Assembly: GCA_037447655.1 (NCBI GenBank)
Contig: JBBHKE010001749.1
Span: 81,860 to 145,859, forward strand
DNA from: Zygnema cylindricum
Taxonomy: Eukaryota; Streptophyta; Zygnematophyceae; Zygnematales; Zygnemataceae
DNA: 64,000 nucleotides
Direction: 5' to 3'
Made by a program: the position numbers and the translations under genes. The notes beneath the pieces are model-generated. The model made no database searches. It saw only the letters and a list, made by a program, of their open reading frames with translations, and was not told the origin of the DNA. Shown in pieces: positions 55,425-64,000 of this stretch; the first letter of the stretch is position 1; every line of letters starts with the position of its first letter.

Positions 55425-57227
55425 GGGAGAGGAGAGATAGGTAGAGAGAGAGGAGAGATAGGTGGAGAGGGAGAGGAGAGATAGGTGGAGAGGGAGAGGA
55501 GAGATAGGTGGAGAGGGAGAGGAGAGATAGGTGGAGAGGGAGAGGAGAGATAGGTGGAGAGGGAGAGGAGAGATAGGTGGAGAGGGAGAGGAGAGATAGG
55601 TGGAGAGGGAGAGGAGAGATAGGTGGAGAGGGAGAGGAGAGATAGGTGGAGAGGGAGAGGAGAGATAGGGGGAGAGGGAGAGGAGAGATAGGTGGAGAGG
55701 GAGAGGAGAGATAGGTGGAGAGGGAGAGGAGAGATAGGTGGAGAGGGAGAGGAGAGATAGGTGGAGAGGGAGAGGAGAGATAGGTGGAGAGGGAGAGGAG
55801 AGATAGGTGGAGAGGGAGAGGAGAGATAGGTGGAGAGGGAGAGGAGAGATAGGTGGAGAGGGAGAGGAGAGATAGGTGGAGAGGGAGAGGAGATATAGGT
55901 GGAGAGGGAGAGGAGAGATAGGTGGAGAGGGAGAGGAGAGATAGGGGGAGAGGGAGAGGAGAGATAGGGGGAGAGGGAGAGGAGAGATAGGTAGATAGGG
56001 AGAGGAGAGATAGGAGGAGAGGGGGAGGAGAGATAGGTGGAGAGGGAGAGGAGAGATAGGGGGAGAGGGAGAGGAGAGATAGGTGGAGAGGGAGAGGAGA
56101 GATAGGTGGAGAGGGAGAGGAGAGATAGGTGGAGAGGGAGAGGAGAGATAGGTGGAGAGGGAGAGGAGAGATAGGTGGAGAGGGAGAGGAGAGATAGGTG
56201 GAGAGGGAGAGGAGAGATAGGGGGAGAGGGAGAGGAGAGATAGGTGGAGAGGGAGAGGAGAGATAGGTGGAGAGGGAGAGGAGAGATAGGTGGAGAGGGA
56301 GAGGAGAGATAGGTGGAGAGGGAGAGGAGAGATAGGTGGAGAGGGAGAGGAGAGATAGGTGGAGAGGGAGAGGAGAGATAGGGGGAGAGGGAGAGGAGAG
56401 ATAGGTGGAGAGGGAGAGGAGAGATAGGTGGAGAGGGAGAGGAGAGATAGGTGGAGAGGGAGAGGAGAGATAGGTGGAGAGGGAGAGGAGAGATAGGTGG
56501 AGAGGGAGAGGAGAGATAGGTGGAGAGGGAGAGGAGATATAGGTGGAGAGGGAGAGGAGAGATAGGTGGAGAGGGAGAGGAGAGATAGGGGGAGAGGGAG
56601 AGGAGAGATAGGGGGAGAGGGAGAGGAGAGATAGGTAGATAGGGAGAGGAGAGATAGGAGGAGAGGGGGAGGAGAGATAGGTGGAGAGGGAGAGGAGAGA
56701 TAGGTGGAGAGGGAGAGGAGAGATAGGTGGAGAGGGAGAGGAGAGATAGGGGGAGAGGGAGAGGAGAGATAGGTGGAGAGGGAGAGGAGAGATAGGTGGA
56801 GAGGGAGAGGAGAGATAGGTGGAGAGGGAGAGGAGAGATAGGTGGAGAGGGAGAGGAGAGATAGGTGGAGAGGGAGAGGAGAGATAGGTGGAGAGGGAGA
56901 GGAGAGATAGGTGGAGAGGGAGAGGAGAGATAGGTGGAGAGGGAGAGGAGAGATAGGTGGAGAGGGAGAGGAGATATAGGTGGAGAGGGAGAGGAGAGAT
57001 AGGTGGAGAGGGAGAGGAGAGATAGGGGGAGAGGGAGAGGAGAGATAGGGGGAGAGGGAGAGGAGAGATAGGTGGAGAGGGGGAGGAGAGATAGGAGGAG
57101 AGGGGGAGGAGAGATAGGTGGAGAGGGAGAGGAGAGATAGGTGGAGAGGGAGAGGAGAGATAGGTGGAGAGGGAGAGGAGAGATAGGTGGAGAGGGAGAG
57201 GAGAGATAGGTAGATAGGGAGAGGAGA
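55425..57227. repeat. 23-bp VNTR (about 78 units) upstream of gene A
   Basis: Unit GAGATAGGTGGAGAGGGAGAGGA in near-perfect register for 1.8 kb. Because 23 is not a multiple of 3 and the unit has no stop on the minus strand, it yields a 645-codon open frame with a 23-residue period; it is not a gene. Variant units (GAGATATAGG, AGGTAGATAGGG, AGGAGGAGAGGGGG) recur as a block at 55891, 56535 and 56972, offsets of 644 (28 units) and 437 (19 units), showing higher-order duplication. Confidence 0.95.
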
Positions 57228-57935
57228 CCAACGTGGTAACTATGGTTATCCTTTTCCTCAGAACGGAAACAAGTTCAGATAACAAAAAGGAGGCGGAGCG
57301 TGTCACTACAGTACCGTACTGTACTTTCCACAAAAAGTACAAATAGCGGGCGAATCAAAATGTACTTTGGTGGGCGAATCAAAAAGCGCCACGCCACTTG
57401 AGAACAAAAAATCATTTAAATGCGAGACGTGACCGTTTTTTCTCCTGATCTATCGGTATACGTAGGACGACAGCCAATCGGGGGAGTCGCGTCGGCAAAT
57501 AATTTTTTTGACGCGGCACACGTGTCTTAAGGTATAACTTTCAAATATCCGTACGAATTAATTCCGGTGCCATCCACGTGTCATGATTTAACGGGTACAT
57601 GCTTCTATATTTTAGTCCTGTGGAACACGAGAACACTACAAAAGTACAAATGGACCGAAAACTTTGTTGTGGAGCTAAAGCCCTAGCGGGGACGCTCTAA
57701 TTTTTAGCGTCCCGACAAAGTAGGAGGAAAATTTTCGTTGTGACGAAAGCTGCCCGAAGAACTTGCGTTTTAACGGATTGGATTGGATTTTGTCCAAAAG
57801 TGCGAACGCCTCCGACCGCCAAAAAGGTGTGACGTGGACAGGAAGAACCTGTGACGGTTTCTGGTTCGAGATTCGGACTCATGTAACCGGAAAAGTCAAG
57901 AAGTCAAACTGTCGTCCATAAAAAGTTTCAGACTA
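57228..57935. other. upstream flank of the gene A VNTR
   Basis: No gene recognised. Contains a short hairpin GGGACGCT-9nt-AGCGTCCC at 57689-57713. Confidence 0.5.
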
Positions 57936-58151
57936 CACCGTGTATCGCTATTAGTGTTTATAATCTCTTCGCCACTTCAAACATCTTTTCTCCGTACACA
58001 CTTGTCTGATTTTCAATTTGAGACCGCCAATCGGAAGCTGAGAGCCTTACCTTTCAATCGCAACCGTCAGATCTAAAAACAACAATCGTGTACGGAGAAA
58101 AGATGTTTAAAGAGACGAAAAAAACATTAACACTAATAACGATTCACGGTG
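57936..58151. mobile_element. MITE, hairpin family A
   Basis: Flanked by TA. Ends CACCGTGTATCGCTATTAG and CTAATAACGATTCACGGTG. Internal CTCCGTACACACTTGTCTG and CGTGTACGGAGAAAAGATG arms. Confidence 0.85.
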
Positions 58152-58739
58152 TAACGTAAATTGTACTTCAACTTGTGCACTTCCTTTGTACGACAGAAAA
58201 AAATTGAGTAAAGCGACAGAAATTTAACCTAATTAGGACACGGGTAGATACCCTAACTGAACAGCAATGCAAGATTTGTACATGGAGGTCGAATTCGTGA
58301 AAATATGAGGTGGTATAAACAATTTCTTTAGAAAATCCTTCATCCACGTGAACAACATGATGGAAGATTTTGAAGGAAAAGAACAAATGCGCGTGGGGCT
58401 CGCGCACGATTTACCAAGTTTATAATAACGACAAAATATCCTGTTAGCTGTAAGAAGACAAAAATGTACAAATCACAACTCAAGAGGGTGTGCCCATGTA
58501 ATCGGAACTTTGAGATGCATATAGTAAAAAATTATAAGTATTAGGGGATACTCCCATGTAATCGCAACTTGTTTTTGCTAATTTGTCATTAGTGAAGATT
58601 CTCAGTACTACTTTTTAAAAGTGTTCCAATATGTGGAAATGAAATCGTCACTTTGAGACGGTTAAAGACAGTGCATAAAACATGTGATGGTTGTAGACGT
58701 TTACAAAACTTGCAACAGTTTTAGGCGACTACAAAACTA

Positions 58740-58834
58740 CACCGTGAATCGTAATTAGCGTTGTTAACGCTAATCCCGTCACCCCCAATTTTGACCTTAA
58801 AATCTTTAAATAGAATAAATTACGATTCACGGTG
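58740..58834. mobile_element. 95-bp MITE with 17-bp perfect inverted ends
   Basis: CACCGTGAATCGTAATT and its exact inverse, flanked by TA. The right TA is shared with the next element (58837-59003), whose left end begins CACCGTGCATC. Confidence 0.75.
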
Positions 58835-58836
58835 TA

Positions 58837-59003
58837 CACCGTGCATCCCTTAAAGTGTTAATAACACTATATCGGCGACCCTAAATTTTGACCTTCGAAC
58901 CTAAAATAGAATTAACAATACTATTTTTTTCTTTACTTTAATATAGGTACAGTCTAATTAGCGTCAATGACTCTAATATGTTCGGTTATTAAATAGTGTA
59001 GTG
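58837..59003. mobile_element. MITE with AAATAGTGTAGTG right end
   Basis: Interior TTTTGACCTTCGAACCTAAAATAG matches 6369-6522. Bounded by TA. More decayed relatives follow at about 59040-59180 and 59445-59560. Confidence 0.6.
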
Positions 59004-60253
59004 TACAAAATGTTCCATCCAAAAACATACCCTCAAACTGCTCTTCGAAACTCGAAAAAAATTAACCCTTGAACTTAAATAGAAAAATAATTCCATTTTT
59101 TTCCTTTAAGGTAGTATAAATACGGTTTAATTAGTGTCAACGACGCTAATTTGGGTATTATTATAAAGCGTAAGGTACAAAATGTGCCATTCCATACAAA
59201 GACTGTTTGTTAGTTCATACAAATGTAGAGAAAAAGTGTCCTATAATGACATGAAGACGGGAAAGGGAGTTTGGTGTTGACACTGGAAAGCGAACTCAAC
59301 TTTGGTTTTTAATTAATGAAAGCTAAGGAGATCACCTGAACATCTTCTCATTGGTTCAGACGTCAACTATGTAAACGCAAGCCGTAAACGCAAGCCATAC
59401 AGGTGTCACTCTTAGAGTTTGTATCCAAACTAGTTCTAGATGATAAATTAGCGTTAATGTTTCTTAGCATTAAGTCTTTTGACCCAAAATGGAGTTTATA
59501 ACATTATTTATTTCTTTACACTAATAAATAATTTACACAAATATCGACTCACGATGTAGTGGCGACTATTTTAGACGCATACCATTTTGCAACATTGTTG
59601 ATATCTAAAGTTTTGTGACATTGTAGCGTCATGCTCACTTCTGACAACATCGACATCACTAAATCCTAAAACCTTCCACCATGGCTTTTCGATACATTTT
59701 TTTGTCTTTTATCACTTTATGTGCCACCAGTCAAAGGTAGTTAAAAACCTTTTTTTTAAAGCTATTTTATTTCATACCAATTTTTGCGTGTTTCATTCAA
59801 AGAAGTGGGAGAAATGAACGTAAATGTGAGGTGGAGGGGAGGACGTGACGACGCCATAAACTATTGCGAAGGACCCGAGAATGCCAGAAAAGGTTCGAGA
59901 CCATTCCAATTTTTCTCACTAAATATGCATAACAGTGAGGAAAAAAAAACATGTATACTCTATTGTGCAAAAATGTTCGAAAACCTATGACACGTAAGTA
60001 AAAGTTTTCCTATTTGTTATTGAAGTGTTCCTTTATCTTAATTGAATCTCGAATTGATATAAATTAAAGTTTGAAGATGAGTTGGTTTCATACAATAACG
60101 CGTTAAAATAAGTAGACACTTTATTGTAGTATTTTCAAAGTTTGAAGGTCTCATCAATTGTACGAAAGGGCAAAAGATTTCTTGTTACATATTCAATTTT
60201 GGAGGAAAAATAAAGAAAAAAGCCATTACTTTAACACACGGGCACACCCCTTG

Positions 60254-61975
60254 ACCATATGAAATATTCAAACTATAATTTAACATATGGAAAAAAAATG
60301 TCACAATTTAGGACTCTAGCAAATGAACATATTTGCACAAATCAAGACCGACTTATGCATTTTTTTCTTCCCGAAAAGTGAAATCTTGGATGAAATGGTT
60401 TTTAAAATACACCTAGAACTCCTCGAAGATTTTATTTTCTTGTATCGTCAAATTCAAAATGGTAAAAGATATCTCCAGATAAAAAAAAAAGCTATTTTAA
60501 AACAATCATTCACGTCCTAGTTCAAAGAATATTCCCAAAAGAAAACAAACGAAGTAAAACAAAAAAATAAAACTATTTCCAAGTGACTTCCTCCTCCGAC
60601 CGCCCTGTCAGTCAAAGTGAGGACACAAGTTCTCCAACACGACGACCATGAAAATGATTATGCTACTACTGTGTTATTTTTTAAAAGCAATTTTAGTGTA
60701 ACCTGCTATTTTTTCTCTTTCCAATAACAACAAAAATAATAAAATACAGGTTCGCTAGATTAGCAGCGGATGCGCCAGTCGTTGACCTTTTACCCTTTAC
60801 TCTTTTGCAGGTTATAGCGGTTTTTCTCAAATTCTCATTTTTTGACCCAATAGAAGGGTTTTTCTATGAACCAATGGAATCCAACCCTTAGGAAGATAGG
60901 TTGATACGTAAAGTCTTTATTGCAAATATTGCTAGTAAAACCATTTGTGTACAAAAGGGGTAAAAGGTAGGTTAATACACGACAAATAGGCAACCACAAC
61001 TTTCGGCAACTCAAAATTCTCTCCTATGAGCAAATGGGGCACTTTATAGATTCTTCGTATTTTTTGGATCTGCTCAACAAGAAAGAATGCCTACTTGCTG
61101 ACAAATGCCCACGTATGTCAAAATTTTGACATACGACTATATGCTGATGGCCGCTTACGAGCAACAAAAATCCAAAACTCGCACATATCACCCTCATCGT
61201 CCAATGAAACCGACTCGGAGGTTAATAGAGGTTAATAGAGTGACTCAGTTGGTATAACCGTACAACAGTTTAGGGTAATTGAAATTCTGTGGTCTCCATA
61301 AACCCACAAAATTAGCACCCTATGTAAAGCCTCTAGGATAATATTTGCCCCTTTCACTTTCTCACTCAATAAGTGCCGCCCAGGCACACAAATATTCTGA
61401 CCACCCTCACCCCTGTGAGGACAAGACTCCCCTAAGTCAAACGCAAAAAGCATCACTGAATTTGCTCCCCTGAGCAGTATGCAATGGCTGGCCAAAGATG
61501 GCCTATAAATACAAAAGGTCATCTGGAGAGAGGAGCCTCAAACACGCTAAGTCCCTTAACTCCTACTCACAACTACCTACTACTCTACCCTAGGCCAATC
61601 AAAAGAGTGTATAGTACAAGAAGGTACAGTGGCTGATTGTACTTCTTGTACCGCCTTTGTACAACATGACCTTCTAGTTGACACTTGTCAACTTGGGAGC
61701 CATCGTTCCTCCTCCCATCCTTTCCGGCGTTTAATGATGTGGCGCCACGTGGCACAGCGCGGCGCTATGTCCGAAAGCCGCCGAAGATTCATTCGGGTTT
61801 GGCGGGGGCGACAATGTCTGTCCGATAATATATTTTACACGGTTAGGTTCACGTCCGCGAGCGTCGTTTGATTATAGATGACGTTTCGTCAATTTAGGTA
61901 TATTTAAGAGAAAGTGACGTTTCGCGTAACACTTTAATTAATTACCGAACCACATACGTGTATTGTTTCGTTAAC
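60254..61975. other. intergenic region before gag fragment
   Basis: No gene recognised. Includes a 24-bp perfect palindrome at 61112-61135 (half-site CGTATGTCAAAA). Some of 61.6-62.1 kb may be retroelement leader or LTR, but no LTR termini were identified. Confidence 0.4.
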
Positions 61976-61977
61976 GC

Positions 61978-62040
61978 CTTAATGGTTAAGGCTTACGTCT
62001 ATATATTACTGCAAACCAAGGTTCAAATCGGCTAGGGCAA
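61978..62040 (+). other. tRNA-like / pol III promoter-like segment
   Basis: TTAATGGTTAAGG (A-box-like, 61980) and GGTTCAAATCGGC (B-box-like, 62020) about 40 bp apart. T-stem pairing is imperfect and there is no acceptor stem, so it is not a functional tRNA. Probably a SINE head or tRNA fossil. Confidence 0.3.
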
Positions 62041-62201
62041 CATTTTTGTAATCTATCAATCTGAGTGTCTGTCTGCCTGTTTCTTTTTGACTATGGCGGC
62101 AACCATGGTGACTCTCTCTCTCTCTTCACTCTAGAGTCTAAATTAAGAAGTGAATAATAATTACCTCTTTTCAACAGGAGCCTTCCTCGTGACTTGACAA
62201 C

Positions 62202-63010
62202 ATGGATGAACACGGCGTATCCATAGCGAAAAAGTTAGCGCAAGTTCTTCGGGAGTTAGAAAATGTCATATTATAGAATGCTCATCTGAGCGACACCGTC
62301 GCAACCTTAAAATCTTGTCTTGGTGAAAGACCTCACGGAGGCGTTGGGAGAGACTATAGGAGGCCTAAATTAAGACTTCCCAACGAGTTTGACCCAGCTA
62401 GGCACAAGAACCTTCATGCAAGGTTGTTCTCTATTGCGAATTATCTCGAGAGTTTTCCTAGCTTGTTGGACCGTGAGAAGATTCATTACGTGGGTGGTCT
62501 TCTTAAACGGGCAGCGGGAGCATGGTGGAGGACGATGGTCGAAAACGAGGAGATAAGGGCTGATTGGACCCTTTTCATTCAGCTCCTCTGTGACTATTGG
62601 CAGCGTGTCAATACAGTTAAGGTTGCAATGGATAAAATTGCGGTTTTGAAGCAACGTACCTTAGTGTTGGAGTACACGCAACGGTTCTTGGAATGCAAAG
62701 TTCAAATACCCACGATGACGGAGGACGAAGCTGTTAATTGTTACGTGAAAGGGCTAAAAGTCTTCTTTCGGAGGGATGTGGAACAATGGCTCGCTCGAGA
62801 AAGTATGACTCCTACCTCTCAGCGATTATCCAGTTTGCGGAACGGACCGATTCGGTGGACTTCACCTTCCGTAGACCCTATCACATTGGGTCGAGTAGCA
62901 GCGGGGGAGATCGACGTGATGATGGTCCAACCCCCATGGAGCTCGGAGTGATTAAAGAGGATAAAGAGGTGGTCAACGTGCTTCAAAAAAAAAGACTACA
63001 CCAACACTTG
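62202..63010 (+). pseudogene. Ty3/gypsy-type gag fragment, broken
   Basis: Begins MDEHGVSIAKKLAQVLREL at 62202, interrupted by TAG at 62274, then an open frame with retrotransposon gag features: LPNEFDPARHKN, HYVGGLLKRAAGAWW, FIQLLCDYWQRVN, and LEYTQRFLECKVQIP. A frameshift near 62800 moves the match to the next frame (YDSYLSAIIQFAERTDS, then the typical GPTPMELG tail). No zinc knuckle is clear. It is a capsid-region remnant of an LTR retrotransposon. Confidence 0.85.
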
Positions 63011-63210
63011 TAGGGCTCCAACGAAACGCTTATGTTTCGCGTCCTCGATCGCGGCCCGGAATGCCCAAAAAGGAGGCCTAAGAAGCAAGCCAACGCGAGG
63101 TTCTGGTGAAGGTGGAGATCCCTTAATACCCGGTCGGATCAGTGAGCGCAGCTAGCGTCATGGTGGACTCACGATGGGAACTCATCCCAGATGACGGTTG
63201 AAACTTCCTC

Positions 63211-63396
63211 ATGGTTCTATCCGATCGCATCGATACAGGTGGCAATGGTAGTACCCTATTGATTACCGCCCTCGTTACGCGTCAGGTGGGGAAGTTCACG
63301 GTGATCTTCATGTATACCGCTAGAGACCATGAAGTAATCTTGGGAAACGTGTTGTTCTACAACCATCCGTGCGGTGGAAGCACAAGTAGTAGATAA
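63211..63396 (+). pseudogene. retropepsin-like fragment of the same element
   Basis: The frame contains IDTGGNGSTLL (aspartic protease DTG at 63232-63240) and, about 30 residues on, HEVILGNVLFYNHP, resembling the conserved YDVILGMPWL block. No reverse transcriptase or integrase follows, and the match stops near 63400. Confidence 0.55.
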
Positions 63397-63735
63397 AACT
63401 TGATGCATTGATGAATCCACCAAAATGTTTTTCAAATCTCACCAAACTTTAAATCTTTAACTTTAACAGATAAAATTATAAAAACCGTCATTCTTGTTTT
63501 TAAATATAGTTAATCTTTTCGAAAACCGCTTGTTACTTACGGTTTGATGCAAAATGCTCTAAGTCTTATACTCTCGGTGTTCTAGCATAAGTGTAATGAG
63601 GGTACGTCCAACTCAACCCATCGAGATCTACGGTTCCTAATTTAAAAATATCATATACCGCCAATATTTCACACCTATATTAAGGATTACAAATATTGTT
63701 AAGTCACTTTATACATTATGAATCTTGTCCATTGA

Positions 63736-63910
63736 CTTGATTCATATCAATCACAGCTGCGTTGTCCCGTGCCGAATCACATTCATATCACCCGCGGCTG
63801 CGATGGCCTGTACCGAATAATATCCAAGATAACATCAGCTACGTTGTTTGTACGGATCATATCCAAAGTAACCACAACTCCGTTGTCTTGGCTGTGTCGC
63901 AGCTTCGCTG
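63736..63910. repeat. about 41-bp degenerate tandem repeat
   Basis: Four imperfect units beginning CGTTGTCCCGTGCCGAATCA, CGATGGCCTGTACCGAATAA, CGTTGTTTGTACGGATCATA and CGTTGTCTTGGCTGTGTCGC, each with a CATATCCAA-like middle and AACCACAACT-like end. Confidence 0.6.
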
Positions 63911-64000
63911 CTGCGCTGTTGTGTCAGCACAATAGATACGATGCTCTGTCTACATAGCAATTGCGTGTTGAAATTAATAGATTTCTAGAGTATTTTCTAA

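Larger units (their letters stand above)
58486..60250. mobile_element. PIF/Harbinger-like element with nested MITEs
   Basis: The left end GGGTGTGCCCATGTAATCG and right end ACGGGCACACCC are inverted and related to the 45304-45998 termini. No clear target duplication. A second terminus TTA-GGGGATACTCCCATGTAATCG lies at 58541, suggesting one element inserted near the end of another. The interior shares blocks with 42540-43100, including a short ATG frame (59682, MAFRYIFLSF..) matching 42750 (MASRFLFLAI..), and GRDD-type segments near 59840 and 42918. Confidence 0.6.

Noticed and set aside
55425-57227. Regular short repeat array resembling a CRISPR
   Set aside because: Units are contiguous with no unique spacers and the genome is eukaryotic.
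55405-57342. 645-codon minus-strand open frame of Leu/Ser/Pro repeats
   Set aside because: Entirely the 23-bp VNTR read through three frames; no start context, domain or splice logic.
61978-62040. Functional tRNA gene
   Set aside because: A and B boxes are recognisable but acceptor and T stems do not pair.

Overview
The window is nuclear DNA of a streptophyte, either a land plant or a charophyte-type alga. The evidence is three conserved plant genes. They are the 5' end of a myo-inositol-3-phosphate synthase gene, a plant-type TOM9/TOM22 import receptor with no acidic N-terminal domain, and an MKK3-type MAP kinase kinase carrying a C-terminal NTF2-like domain, which is a plant-only architecture. 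GT-AG introns are large and full of low-complexity and transposon-derived DNA. The exact lineage cannot be read from the sequence. All exon models below were derived by hand from splice signals, reading phase and family resemblance.

Layout. 1-874 (minus) is the start of MIPS, running off the left edge. 4.0-5.0 kb (plus) is TOM9. 9.1-19.2 kb (plus) is a complete ten-exon MKK3 encoding 517 residues. 20.4-23.8 kb holds decayed reverse-transcriptase sequence. 25.0-40.1 kb and 51.3-55.4 kb (both minus) are two paralogous genes in the same orientation, called gene B and gene A here. Each has an LRR N-terminal cap exon of 112 nt, a run of one-repeat LRR exons (72 nt, always phase 2), and an EGF-like cysteine-rich exon. 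Gene A has a signal peptide, seven LRRs, and appears to stop right after the EGF domain with a poly(A) signal nearby. Gene B has five LRRs and continues through a proline-rich linker into a legume-type (L-type) lectin domain, then stops with no visible transmembrane helix or kinase. The LRR-EGF-lectin combination without a kinase is the most unusual gene product here. Right of gene A are a 1.8-kb VNTR, nested DNA transposons, and a broken Ty3/gypsy-type gag-protease fragment at 62.2-63.4 kb.

The rest is repeats. Non-autonomous DNA transposons are abundant. One family has CACCGTGAATCGC termini and TA target duplications, many copies being long hairpins. A hAT-like family has CATAG termini and 8-bp duplications. 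A PIF/Harbinger-like family has GGGCGTGTCCCCATGT termini and TTA duplications. There are also pieces of Ty1/copia elements in opposite orientations, a tRNA-like SINE, and long polypyrimidine tracts. A recurring theme is tandem duplication of short segments spanning an exon-intron boundary, seen in MIPS, MKK3, gene A and gene B; in MKK3 and gene A it has left decayed pseudo-exons beside the functional exon.

Functionally the unique genes are unrelated housekeeping and signalling genes: inositol synthesis, mitochondrial import and a MAPK cascade. The two minus-strand genes are predicted extracellular recognition proteins. No operon-like or CRISPR-like system is present.
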